A stretch of DNA of 64,000 nucleotides, from assembly GCA_036346405.1 (NCBI GenBank), contig CM070568.1:37937268-38001267 (forward strand). The letters run 5' to 3'. A program made the translations under genes and the position numbers. Under the pieces are notes generated by a model. It searched no databases and was not told the origin of the DNA. It saw nothing but the letters and a program-made list of their open reading frames with translations. This document shows, piece after piece, positions 10,800 through 20,730 of this stretch (the first letter of the stretch is position 1; the number at the start of each line of letters is the position of its first letter). Origin of the DNA: Phyllostachys edulis. Taxonomy: Eukaryota > Streptophyta > Magnoliopsida > Poales > Poaceae.

Positions 10800-11554
10800 T
10801 GTCGGTGTTTTAGGACCAAACTTATGTAAAGATTGTTTGATTCGGGGGTTCCTCTAGGCTCAAAATCACATAGAGATGGAGACACGGGATTTTTTATCTG
10901 AGTTGAACCTTCTCTCGGGAGAATAACAACCCTACTCTGTGTGTATGTATTGAGTATGCTGGATTACAAGATGGAGGCAAAAACTAGAGTATTATGTTTC
11001 TCATTGCCTTTTGTCCCCCGTCTGCCCTAGTGATCCCGCCTTTTATACAGCCATTGAGGTGTACCGTTGCATCTCCAATTTGAAGGCCGCCTTAATGTTT
11101 TAGATCGTGGAGCCGTTACTGGAGGTTATTATGGGAGTAGTAACGTTCCCATATTGTCAGGCAATTATCATCATAACAGGGAGTTAAAATTGTGCCATTA
11201 TTCCAAAGAATAACAGTGTAGTTTACTACCCTATATCCTTAAATATGGTGCGGAGGATTTCCCGGTCGACTAGGCCCACATGTCTGTGAGCCCTATCGAC
11301 TGGGAACTGGTCGTAGTAGGACTTACGACCAGGTGGTGGTCACAGAAGTGCTTACAACCACATACTGATCGTAGGAGAACTTACGATCAGGGCATAGTCA
11401 TAAAAAGGCTTACGACTATGGGGTAGTCGTAGGAGGACTTACGACTACTGGGTGGTCGTAAAAGAACTTACGACCTCCAGCTTCTCCCTTATGAATATTA
11501 AGGGGTATTCCCAAGGACCATATGACGTTATTATCATCCATAATATGAATTACA
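10800..11554 (-). repeat. 5' LTR of the Tat element
   Basis: In plus-strand reading it runs from TGTCGGTGTTTTAGGACC (10800), directly beside the primer site, to ...CATAATATGAATTACA (11554). This gives TG..CA ends and a length of 755 bp. The inner edge is firm. The outer edge is inferred from the CA end and the loss of LTR-like composition. The part next to 11554 is U3 in element sense and contains six consecutive short inverted repeats at 11307-11476. Confidence 0.7.
11307..11476. repeat. Array of six ~26-bp inverted repeats, period ~29 bp, in LTR U3
   Basis: The units lie at 11307-11332, 11336-11361, 11365-11390, 11393-11420, 11423-11448 and 11453-11476. Each has a left arm ending TCGTA or similar, a short purine-rich loop, and a right arm starting CTTACGA. 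The arms differ between units (for example GGTCGTA..TACGACC, GATCGTA..TACGATC, TAGTCGTA..TACGACTA) yet pair within each unit. Confidence 0.85.
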
Positions 11555-11799
11555 GATAAATAACTAAATAAGGATTATTATATTCTCGTCACTAATTGAG
11601 ACGAATTGGGAAGGGGAGATGTGGGAGTGAGATAAAATCTATTGGAGGTATAAATGTGTGAAGTATTTAGCCTAATTATCAATATATATATATATATATA
11701 TATGCATAATATACCTACTAAATATAAGATATTTCACACAAAATGGGTGTTCGACTGAACACCCATGACCCATACTAAGACCGCCCCTTGTTAGCAGCA
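11555..11799. other. AT-rich remnant ending in a hAT-like terminus
   Basis: No gene is seen. The stretch holds a (TA)n run at about 11684-11704 and a short inverted repeat, GGGTGTTC..GAACACCC, at about 11745-11765. It ends ACCGCCCCT, which resembles the CAGGGGCGG ends of some plant hAT elements read from the other side. The partner end is not visible, so only a remnant can be claimed. Confidence 0.35.
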
Positions 11800-11984
11800 A
11801 CACGAGGTTCTGCACCCACAGCCACTAGCGGCTCCTGCTCAGCTTGATCAAGCACCTACCCAGCTTGCCTGAGTTCCGGTAGACTACAAGACGTGGTCCA
11901 AGGACGACTTGAAGGCGCTTAAGGCACAGGGGAACCGTAGCGCCAGAGATGGAGATCAAGAAGAATCTGTTGGGGAGCTATGTA

Positions 11985-12283
11985 CACTGCACCGTTTGTG
12001 ATGAGTTAATTATCATGTACGGTTTTCAACAAAAACTGTCTGTGATATGTAGTACAAATAGGGTAATATCACAGGTGGATTTTTGTCAGAACCGTCTGTG
12101 ATACTTCACAGACGGTTTTCAACATAAACCGTCTGTGATATTACCTTTTCACAGACGGTTTTTAGCGCGGAAAGTAATATAGACGGTCGCTAAACAAAAA
12201 CCGTCTTTGATTGTGTTTAATACAGACGGTTTTGATGAATCATCTGTGATCATGCGTCCATCATTAGTATTTTTGTAGTAATA
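11985..12283. mobile_element. CACTA-type transposon end with subterminal repeats
   Basis: At least eight copies of CACAGACGGTTTT or its complement (AAACCGTCTGTGA) occur in both orientations, and the block ends TTAGTATTTTTGTAGTA. In reverse this is TACTACAAAAATACTAA, one base off the CACTAC terminus of CACTA elements. Subterminal repeats of this kind bind the transposase. Only one end is present. The segment at 11800-11984 may be the tail of its coding region. Confidence 0.6.
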
Positions 12284-12658
12284 GGAGTGAGGTAGGCCCG
12301 ATCTGGCGACACCGGCAACAAGTTGTGGCCGACAGCGCAGAGGACAAGACTGAGACAACGGTGAAAGGCGAGCAAATACGACACCCTCTCCCTCTATCAT
12401 CGACACTGTCTCCCTCCATCATCCTCGATCGAGACCACTAGGTGGCCGTGCGATTTTTTTAAAGCATTGGATCGAATCATGTTTATAGTGCGGTTCCATG
12501 ATTTTTTTTTTCGCCTTCTCTCCTGTTTTGAACCTTCTTTAATACGCAGGTGAAGAAGGAGAAGCCATTTCCACTTCCACCAAGCATTTGCATTCTTGTT
12601 CCACGACAATAAACTAGCTAGACCAGACACCGGCCAAGGCCGAGGCCCAGAGAGGAGG

Positions 12659-15610
12659 ATGGCTGAGCTCGCCTTGGGCGCCGTCCACTCCCTCCTGGGC
12701 CTCCTCCGCGACGAGGCGCAGCGGCTGGGCCGCGTCCAGGGCGACGTGCAGTTCATCAAGGAGGAGATGGAGAGCATGAACAGCTTCCTCCTGCACCTCG
12801 CCAGCTCGGTGCCCCCCGACGGCGAGCACGACGAGCAGGTCCGCTCGTGGATGAAGCAGGTCCGGGACCTCGCCTTCGACTGCAGCACTTGCATCGACAT
12901 ATACGTGCAGTGGCGCCAAGGCCCGGAGGACCCACGAGGGGCCGTCAGCCTCCGGGGCTGCGTGCTGTGGGTGCCCTGGCTCGTGCGGTCGCTGTTCGCT
13001 CAGCACCGGGCTGCCTCCCAGCTACGCATGCTCAAGGAGCGAGCGCGCGACGTCGGCGAGCGGCGGCAGAGGTACGGGGTCGAGGTCCCGAAGCCCAAGG
13101 CCGACGGCGATGAGAAGAAGCAGGATAGCGGAACCGGCGGCTGGTCCTGGGCGCCGCCGTCGTTGTCATCATCATTCCGAGCAGATGCCGCAGGCGGAGC
13201 GGGGGAAGATGACCTGAGCAACCTGGAAAGCAGCATAAGCTTGGCGCTAGACTGCGGCGTCGAGTCGGCGCCGCCCATCTTGGAGGAGTGCACGGAGAAG
13301 CTGCTCGAGTGGCTCAAGAAGGAACCGGCCCCTGAATTCAAAGGTTGGCCCAGAGTCATGGCCATTGCAGCACCGGGAACTCGGGACGGAGGCGACGTTG
13401 CGCGTGAAGCGTGGCGCAATGACTCTGTGGCGAGCCAGTTGGAGCGCAAGGCCTGGCTCAGCGCTGGAGACCGGGGTGCCTTCGTACAGGCTTGGGATGT
13501 GCTCCGCGGCATCCTCCGGAGGCTAGATCCAGAAGATGACGAGCAGAAGAAGAAAGCCAGAGATGATTACAGCGAGGAACAGCTGGAGAAGGAGATTAGA
13601 GAGCACCTGCAAGGTAAAAGGTCCTTGATTGTTCTCGATGGTTTCATCTACACAGGCTTATGGAAGACAATCCAAGATCATCTGAGAGCATTGGGCTGCG
13701 CTGCTGGTAGCGCAGTGATAGTGACCACAAAGGTTCGCGTGAAAGAGGCCAGGCAGTTCTTTGGTGAAGCTATAGTCTACTCTCTTGTCGACTTCTTCGC
13801 AAGGAGAGCGTCCACCGTGGTTGACAGGAACTACTACAGGCCCAGCAAATATCTAGAGAAAGGTCTGCGGGATATTCTACGTGAAATTGAGGAGAGATGT
13901 GAGCCGCATGCCTTTTGTATGAAGATGTTCGTCCATGCCCTGTATGCTAATCCAAGTAGGACCGAAGAAGAATTGGAGAGGTTCCGCCGCACGCTAGCTC
14001 CGGCCCTTCCTGACCAAGGATCAGTCAAGCTGAGCAATGGCAAGAGTGTGCTGATGTTTTGCTACAATGACCTGCCTAGAGCCTACAAGACCTGCTTGCT
14101 GTATCTGGCTGTCTTCCATGGACATCACCGGGTGAGGCGGTCGAGATTAGTTGGGCGGTGGGCCGTGGAAGGCTTCACAAAACTGGACGCGCACGGCACG
14201 CTGCGTGCAGCCGAGCACTCCTTCGACGTGCTCCTCAACCGAGGGTTCGTCTATCCTGTTCGCATTGATGCTGCAGGGAAAGTAAAGAGCTGCACAGTAC
14301 ATCATCATCAGCTTCTCTGGGAGTTGGTTTACGAGATTGCAAGAGAGGAGAACTTTGTGGACGCACGCGTGTCGCGCCACTTGACGCAGCACTTCTCCAT
14401 TCAAAGCGGCCTCCGGATCCGTCGCCGGGACGACATCACCAAGTTCTTGACTTCGCCTGCAATACATTCCCCACTCTACCGGCAGCTCAAAGTCCTAGAC
14501 CTCGAAGGCTGTGATGGATTGGGCAAGGATGATCAGAAGAAGCAGCATCAGTGCCTCAAGAACATCTGCAAGATATCGCTGCTTAGGTATCTAAGCCTAA
14601 GGGACACTGATATTACCCACTTGCCCAAGGAAATCCAAGATCTCCAGCAGCTGGAGGTGCTGGACATCCGGGGAACCAGGGTGCCTCTACCCGCCACAAG
14701 GCATGTCCTGCTCCCGAAGCTGAAGCGTCTGCTGGCTGGCCGCACTGACAACATCAGTCCTAGCACCGCTGCTGACACCGTCACAGCCGACGGATCATTT
14801 TTCACTGTTCTGATGCCTCACAGGATCGACAGGATGACAAACATGGAGGTACTATCACATGTTGAGGCTCCGCGGGACGCTGCCAAGTTGGAAGGCATTA
14901 GCCAGCTATGGCAGCTGAGGAAGCTCGGTGTGGTCATCCCCGAGAGGGAAGATCACCTGAATAAATTCCTCAAAGTGGTCAGTGATCTGAATGAGTGCCT
15001 CCGGTCATTGTCGATCCGAATCAAACGTACTCCACCTGGCAGCTGCATTACTTCTCACCCAAACATACGACAAGATAAATTAAAAACTTCTCCCAATCTT
15101 GAGAGCCTAAGCCTTAGTGGGGTCACCAGTGGGCAGCTTCTTCAATTGTTTGTCAGAGATGATCACGCCAACCAACTTGCCAAGGTAACTCTACATGATA
15201 CCTGGCTGAAGCGTGATGATCTATCAGTCCTGGCCAAGCAACCTAACTTGCGCTGCCTTAGGCTCCGGCACAAGTCATACAGTGAAGAGCAGCTGATCTT
15301 CACCAAAGAAGAATTCCAAAAGCTCTTGTTTCTCGTTGTTGAGGTCGGCTCTGGCATCGCAGCGATTCGCTTCGACGAGGGAGCAGCTCCTGAGCTTGAG
15401 AAGATTGCCTGGTCCACCACCAACATGGAGTCTTTCTCTCTCTCAGGACTCAAGAACCTTCCAAAAGTAAAGAAGATCAAGTTCAACGGTGGCCTTGTTC
15501 CGGAGCAGGTACGTCAAGACATTGAAAACCATGAAAGCCGTCCTGTGCTTAAACACAATCCTCAACAGAATGATGGCGAAGGAACAGGAAGCGTACCTGC
15601 AGCTCCCTGA
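12659..15610 (+). CDS. CC-NBS-LRR (NLR) protein with degenerate nucleotide-binding site
   Basis: The protein has 983 residues in a single exon. The ATG at 12659 is chosen over the in-frame one at 12596 because it has a good context (A at -3, G at +4) and starts the Rx-type coiled coil (MAELALGAVHSLLGLL). Residues 1-130 are the coiled coil, with an EDVID-like stretch at 74-80. Residues 228-550 align in layout with NB-ARC, but the P-loop (236-249) lacks the GKT/S lysine. Kinase-2 (LIVLDG, 323-328) and RNBS-B (GSAVIVTTK, 350-358) are kept, GLPL is not recognisable, and the MHD position reads VHH (547-549). Leucine-rich repeats run from about 600 to the end. NLRs sense pathogen effectors in the cytoplasm. 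With no ATP-gripping lysine, this one may act as a non-switching partner or be decaying, although the long frame has no stop. Confidence 0.88.
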   Translation: MAELALGAVHSLLGLLRDEAQRLGRVQGDVQFIKEEMESMNSFLLHLASSVPPDGEHDEQVRSWMKQVRDLAFDCSTCIDIYVQWRQGPEDPRGAVSLRGCVLWVPWLVRSLFAQHRAASQLRMLKERARDVGERRQRYGVEVPKPKADGDEKKQDSGTGGWSWAPPSLSSSFRADAAGGAGEDDLSNLESSISLALDCGVESAPPILEECTEKLLEWLKKEPAPEFKGWPRVMAIAAPGTRDGGDVAREAWRNDSVASQLERKAWLSAGDRGAFVQAWDVLRGILRRLDPEDDEQKKKARDDYSEEQLEKEIREHLQGKRSLIVLDGFIYTGLWKTIQDHLRALGCAAGSAVIVTTKVRVKEARQFFGEAIVYSLVDFFARRASTVVDRNYYRPSKYLEKGLRDILREIEERCEPHAFCMKMFVHALYANPSRTEEELERFRRTLAPALPDQGSVKLSNGKSVLMFCYNDLPRAYKTCLLYLAVFHGHHRVRRSRLVGRWAVEGFTKLDAHGTLRAAEHSFDVLLNRGFVYPVRIDAAGKVKSCTVHHHQLLWELVYEIAREENFVDARVSRHLTQHFSIQSGLRIRRRDDITKFLTSPAIHSPLYRQLKVLDLEGCDGLGKDDQKKQHQCLKNICKISLLRYLSLRDTDITHLPKEIQDLQQLEVLDIRGTRVPLPATRHVLLPKLKRLLAGRTDNISPSTAADTVTADGSFFTVLMPHRIDRMTNMEVLSHVEAPRDAAKLEGISQLWQLRKLGVVIPEREDHLNKFLKVVSDLNECLRSLSIRIKRTPPGSCITSHPNIRQDKLKTSPNLESLSLSGVTSGQLLQLFVRDDHANQLAKVTLHDTWLKRDDLSVLAKQPNLRCLRLRHKSYSEEQLIFTKEEFQKLLFLVVEVGSGIAAIRFDEGAAPELEKIAWSTTNMESFSLSGLKNLPKVKKIKFNGGLVPEQVRQDIENHESRPVLKHNPQQNDGEGTGSVPAAP

Positions 15611-16132
15611 CCTGCAAGATCCATCTCTGTTATGGAAGAAATAAGGATTCTAGAGTATATATGTGCCTCTCCTGCCATTCATTCATCACCATTCTCCATG
15701 TCTGTCAGTGTGCGCGCGCGTGTGTTTGTCTACTCTCTGCTTGTGTGCTTATGTGCGTTTGTGTGCGGTTATTTATTCTGCTCGCGTGTTTTGTGTGCGC
15801 TTCTGCACACGATTATTTGTCCTTGGCATGTATGTGTGCCTGCATGTGTGCTCAGGAGTTGGATTTGTGTGGCTTTCGGCCCTTTGGACTGTCGTGGTTT
15901 GATGTAATAAGCGTGATGCCCGTGTGAGCATTGCATGCATTATTAATGTGCCGTGTGCTTTTGCTTTGATTCTGCGCTCTTGATGCATTGTTGAGCATAG
16001 TATGCATGGTTTACTGATTTGTTTAAATGGAAGTGATTTGACGTGGCTTATTCAATAAGCATCGGATGGATGGCCCTGCACATATGAGGCTACCCAAGAA
16101 CTTCAAGCAAAGCTTTATGATCAGAACGCATT
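15611..16132. other. NLR 3' flank with a TG-rich tract
   Basis: This is the probable 3' UTR and downstream sequence of the NLR gene. A TG/GC-rich tract (about 15705-15870) gives short Cys-rich open frames in several phases, which I take as composition effects. AATAAG-type signals occur near 15905 and 16052. No other gene is seen. Confidence 0.5.
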
Positions 16133-16140
16133 ACCGTGTG

Positions 16141-16300
16141 CAGGGCGGATGTAGGCCCAGGGTAACCTGGGCTGCAGCTCTTGATCTAGGACCTAAAGCC
16201 TATAAAAAAATTTACAAAAAAAAAAAAAGAAGACACTGAGCTTAGTCAAGAAAGGAGCTAGCTCAGTCCGTGATGTGGCCGAAGTGTGGCTCCGCCTCTA
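16141..16300. mobile_element. 160-bp non-autonomous hAT element
   Basis: It is flanked by a perfect 8-bp duplication, ACCGTGTG (16133-16140 and 16301-16308). The ends are CAGGGCGGATGTAGG and, on the other strand, TAGAGGCGGAGCC, which form an imperfect terminal inverted repeat of hAT type. The interior is A-rich and non-coding. The exact 8-bp duplication makes the call strong for such a small element. Confidence 0.8.
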
Positions 16301-16308
16301 ACCGTGTG

Positions 16309-17077
16309 TGTCTTGTCCATTCCGTGACACCGACCGAACGTCTGAAATTTTTCATGGTGAGGGGTAGGGTTTTGGAGATGCAGTGGGTGAGGGAGAGCTC
16401 GTGCTTGGAGTAGCGGAGCGGCTAGTAAGGGAGGCTGGTGGAAGAGGCTGAGGTGATCGAAGAGTGTGGAGGGGTGGGCGGAGACGAAGAGGGAGAGGGA
16501 GGGGGTTGGGGGAGGCAGAAGGCTCGACCAAAGAGGAGGTCATCGTAGTCGCCGGTGGCGGCTACGCAACGATGGAGGAGCACCGCGCCAGATATGGAGA
16601 GCTTCGCCAGAGGGGCCATCGGTGGTGTGCAAAAAGGTGTGGTGTCTTGTAGTGTCGCTTCTACTCTGTTACTCTGTGCTAGTATGGTGTAGGTGTATAG
16701 GGCAACATACAGCTTCTTTTGCTCAACTGCATCATCCACACGCATGGGTTGAACTAGGTGGGTAGGTGGGTTGGTGATGAGTTGAAACAGGTGATGTGAA
16801 GTGGTGTGGTTTAGATTGAGAAAGTGGAGTTTGTTGTTGTGGGTTGGATTGAAAATGAGTTGGTTTCTCACCAATTACCAGACCTGTCTACATTAGAAAG
16901 CGATCCCACTGCCCGATAAAAAAACATTATCCTGACCCGTCGTACAGACACAATGTGATGATTGTTTATTCACACGCGCACCTCGCAACTCACCAAGTTG
17001 TTTGAATTGCTTTTCATTTTTCTTTTCCTTGCCAGAACTGCAGTGGAAGTCGTGGCCGATTTTTTTCTTTTGTCTAC
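16309..17077. other. Intergenic sequence, no gene recognised
   Basis: The plus strand at 16370-16640 is G-rich and purine-rich and could be a leader or a repeat fragment. Short Pro-rich frames on the minus strand look like composition effects. From 16700 to 17077 I see nothing identifiable. Confidence 0.4.
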
Positions 17078-17085
17078 AAAGTCGT

Positions 17086-17779
17086 TAGTGATGGACAGAT
17101 AGGTCGTACCGGCCAGGCCGACCTGAAGCACGACATTGTTAGTCCGGCCTAGGCACAGCACGACCTACGCTATTTATGGGTCGTGCCGTGCTTGGCCGCA
17201 CCCTAGCTGATGTCGGGTCAGTGCTGTGCACGCACGGCCGACACGACCGTTTGGCTCCACGTCTTGGAGAGGCCGAGGTGGGGCAAGGTGGTCTTGACTT
17301 CTTAGGAAGGAGAAGGATTTGAAGCGCGCACGAGTCAGAGCACGACGAGGAGAGGAGGAGGAGGCGGCGGTGGCATGAGGAGGGAGAAGGTGGTATGGGA
17401 GGTGAAGGCGACGCGTGGCAACGAGGAGGAGAGGAGGAGGGCGGGGTGGCACTGGCGGCCAGCGCGGAGGGAGGAGAGGCGGCGGGGCGCACGAGCCGAG
17501 GACGGAGAAGGCGAGGCGGTGGGCTCAAGACAGGAGGGAGCTGAGAGGAGAAGGGAGTAGGGGTATGGGGAGAAGAAGGGGCTAAGTGGGTCGTAAACGG
17601 CCCGTCGGGCCAAACATGCTCGGGCCGACACGACACGAGTGGCCTTCGGGCCGTGCTTGGGCCATCACTCAGGCATGTGGGACGGTACGGTACGACCCGT
17701 TTCATTCACAGGTTAGAATGGGCCGTGCCTAGTCGTGTTTGTGCCGAGCCAGGCAAGGCCGCCCATTTGGCCATGTCTG
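17086..17779. mobile_element. 694-bp non-autonomous hAT element, GC-rich
   Basis: A perfect 8-bp duplication, AAAGTCGT, lies at 17078-17085 and 17780-17787. The ends TAGTGATGGACAGATAGG and (opposite strand) CAGACATGGCCAAATGGG form an imperfect inverted repeat. Internally, many copies of a GGGCCGTGC/GCACGGCCC-like word occur in both orientations near the ends, as subterminal transposase-binding repeats do. The middle is purine-rich and non-coding. Confidence 0.85.
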
Positions 17780-17894
17780 AAAGTCGTCGTCAAAATTATT
17801 CCACGGATGATATTTGCATGATACTACTCAGATGGCCATTTGCACTTAGATATGTCACGACACACAGAGTGGGCTGCATTGTCAACAACAATAA

Positions 17895-18283
17895 TCTCTA
17901 TATACTACTTAAAAATTAGAGTTAGTGGTCGTCCGTCCTCCCCACCCTCCCACCTCTGTCTCTCTCTACTAATATGTGGGTCACACTATCAGCAAACTAT
18001 CTACTCACATCGTGCACTCCCTACTCCTCTCCCAACGCTGCCTGCGCTTCCTCTTCCTTTGCACTCTCGTCTCCACCCTCGTTTTCTGCTCTGCTCCGCG
18101 CGCACCTCCGCCCCCTCGTCCGTCGCCACTTCCATCGGTTGGATCTGGACGTGTCTCACTTCCTTCTCTATGCTCTACTCTGCTCCGCGCGGCTAGATGA
18201 ATTGAGATATATTATATCTACTTTAATTGATAAACTATTATATTGATAAGATGTTTCGTAGCAACACATGGGCACTTAACTAG
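17895..18283 (+). mobile_element. 389-bp non-autonomous Helitron
   Basis: It starts TCTCTATATACTACTTAAA after a host A (17894) and ends CACTTAACTAG before a host T (18284). This is the A|TC...CTAG|T pattern of Helitron insertion without target duplication. Before the CTAG there is a hairpin (about 18254-18272, TTCGT..ATGGG). Its stem now pairs largely through T-G wobble, as expected if a GC stem decayed by cytosine deamination. The interior is C-rich and non-coding. Confidence 0.75.
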
Positions 18284-18593
18284 TAACAAATAATTAGTTG
18301 CAGAGTAAATTACACCTGTAATCTTCAGATTTACTCCTCGCTGACATGCGGGCCAAGTTCGGTTACGGCTCTTCCAGCTCAGCCGCGCAAGCCCGAAGGA
18401 CGGATTCCAAAATCTCCCCACCCGCATCACGAATCTTCCCATTCCCGCGGACCAGAGCCTCGGCCCCACCTGTCAATTATCATTTATCTCTCCCCGCAAC
18501 GCCCCCACGGCGAAGACCATTCCACAGCCCGGCAACCCACTCAACCTGCCCCCCTCGTCGCGCGCGCGCGGCGGCGGCGCGGCCGTTGACCCC

Positions 18594-20116
18594 ATGACCG
18601 GCGACGGCGGCGATACCCCGCAGCGACGCCGGCCCCTCACGGTGCTCCCCCTCGTCGCGCTCATCTTCTACGACGTCTCGGGGGGTCCGTTCGGCATCGA
18701 GGACTCGGTCCGGACCGGCGGTGGCGCACTGCTGCCGCTCCTCGGCTTCCTCGTCCTCCCGGTGATCTGGTCGCTCCCGGAGGCGCTCGTCACCGCAGAG
18801 CTCGCCTCCGCATTCCCCACCAACGCCGGCTACGTCGCCTGGGTCTCCGCCGCGTTCGGCCCCGCGGCGGCGTTCCTCGTCGGCTTCTCCAAGTGGGCCT
18901 CCGGCACGCTCGACAACGCGCTTTACCCGGTGCTCTTCCTTGACTACCTCCGCTCGGGTGGGCTCGCCCTCCCGCCGCCGCTCCGCTCGCTCGCGGTGCT
19001 CGCCCTCACCGCGGCGCTCACCTACCTCAACTTCCGCGGCCTCCACCTCGTCGGCCTCTCCGCGCTGGCCCTCACCGCCTTCTCCCTCTCCCCGTTCCTC
19101 GCCCTCGCCGTGCTCGCCGTCCCCAAGATTCGCCCCTCCCGCTGGCTCGCAATCAACCCCAGCGCCGTTGACCCGCGCGGGTACTTCAACTCCATGTTTT
19201 GGAACCTCAACTACTGGGACAAGGCGAGCACGCTCGCCGGCGAGGTGGACGAACCAAGAAAAACCTTCCCCAAGGCGGTGTTCGGCGCGGTGGGGCTCGT
19301 CGTAGGCGCGTACCTCATCCCGCTCCTCGCCAGCACCGGCGCGCTCCCGCCGGAGACGGCGGCCGAGTGGACGGACGGGTTCTTCTCCGAGGTCGGGCAG
19401 AGGATCGGCGGGCCCTGGCTGCGCGTGTGGATCCAGGCCGCCGCCGCCATGTCCAACATGGGGCTTTTCGAAGCCGAGATGAGCAGCGACTCCTTCCAGC
19501 TCCTCGGCATGGCCGAGATGGGCATGGTCCCCGCCATCTTCGCCCGCAGGTGAGAAGTTTATCCACTTGTGCAGCAAAGTGTGAAATCTTTGGGCGAAAA
19601 ATCTAATCTTTTGGCATTATACGCAGGTCGCGGCACGGGACGCCGACGTACAGCATCCTGTGCTCGGCAACGGGGGTGGTGATCCTCTCCTTCATGAGCT
19701 TTCAGGAGATCATCGAGTTCCTCAACTTCCTCTACGGGCTCGGGATGCTCGCCGTGTTCGCCGCCTTCGTCAAGCTGCGCGTCAAGGACCCGGACCTGCC
19801 CAGGCCGTACCGGATCCCCGTCGGCCCCGCGGGGGCCGCCGCCATGTGCGTTCCGCCCGTGGCGCTCATTACCACCGTCATGTGCCTCGCGTCGGCCAGG
19901 ACGCTCGTCGTCAGCGCCGTGGTGGCCGTCGCCGGGGTCGCCATGTACTACGGCATCGAGCGCATGAAGAGGAGCGGCTGGGTCGAGTTCCTGGCGCCAG
20001 TGCCACTTGACAGCTTCCATGGATCAGCTGCTGCGCTTGACAACGACGTCGAGGATGTCCGCGGCGGGCTCCTCGCCGACGAGCCCATCGAGGAAGTGCC
20101 CAGCAAGGTCGAGTAG
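18594..20116 (+). CDS. Amino acid-polyamine-organocation (APC) transporter, PUT/LAT type
   Basis: Two exons, 18594-19549 and 19627-20116, are joined across a 77-bp GT-AG intron (AG|G codon split) to give 481 residues. The protein opens with LTVLPLVALIFYDVSGGPFG and GIEDSV, the first-helix signature of plant polyamine uptake transporters (PUT1-PUT3, also LAT/RMV). It has about twelve hydrophobic segments, a conserved NYWDKASTLAGEVDEPRKTF loop, and a hydrophilic acidic C-terminus. Family members are proton-coupled carriers for polyamines, amino acids or paraquat at the plasma membrane, Golgi or chloroplast. The substrate here cannot be told. The coding sequence is very GC-rich at third positions, as is usual for grass genes, and no defect is visible. 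A TE-like word, AGAGTAAATTACAC, occurs upstream (18303) and again at 20192, just beyond the gene. Confidence 0.93.
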
Positions 20117-20730
20117 GGCGTGCAGAAATTATACATGGCGATTTGTACTTTGCACATACGTAGACCAGGATGGAAGGAATTAGTACAATATAGAGTAAAT
20201 TACACTGCAGGTCATTGAACTTATCGGGTTGGTTCATTGGATCACGACACTCTGAAAATGCATATTTAGATCATTAAAGTGCATTAAGTAGTTCATCATG
20301 ATGACGACTTGTGCCCACATGGCCAGTGAAAAACTTACCGGCGAAATTTAGCGGTAACCGATAACCGGCGCACTGCGTGAGTACCGTAAAATTTAAACCT
20401 CCTCCGAAAATTTCGGTTTTGATGAATTTTGTCCAAAAAAAATCGAATTTGCTTGAATTTTGTTCGAATTTGATTTTTTTAATTTAAAATCCAAAAAATT
20501 CAAATCTTTTTTTGAAAATTTCGGCCGAAATTTGGCCGAAATTTCCGATTTTCGCCGGTTACCGGCCTTATCGGTCCCCTCCGAATTTTTTTTTCAACCG
20601 GTAATGAAAACACTGCACATGGCATGCCATCTCATCGAGCTGTGCCACTTTGGAAATGCATATTTCTCTCCCTTCCTTTTCTTTTATTCCCTTCATTTCT
20701 ATTTTCGTCTCCTGCTTCTCTATCCTCTGC

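Larger units (their letters stand above)
5791..11554 (-). mobile_element. Tat-lineage Ty3/gypsy retrotransposon, 5' half, interrupted by the Sirevirus
   Basis: On the minus strand the order is LTR (11554-10800), primer-binding site, gag, protease, reverse transcriptase, RNase H, then a second RNase H. Reverse transcriptase before any integrase is the gypsy order. The second, archaeal-type RNase H (5875-6315) is characteristic of the Tat lineage. Coding frames carry several stops, including one in protease near 8018 and one before the YVDD box. Integrase and the 3' LTR should lie beyond the Sirevirus, left of the window. Confidence 0.85.

Noticed and set aside
12397..13512. Minus-strand and alternate-frame ORFs over the NLR start
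   Set aside because: Shadows of the NLR exon with biased composition.
15632..15927. Cys-rich small proteins in three phases
   Set aside because: Produced by a TG-repeat tract in the NLR 3' flank.
18480..19577. 365-codon minus-strand frame opposite the PUT gene
   Set aside because: A shadow of the GC-rich PUT exon; the sense strand has a clear transporter and a proper intron.
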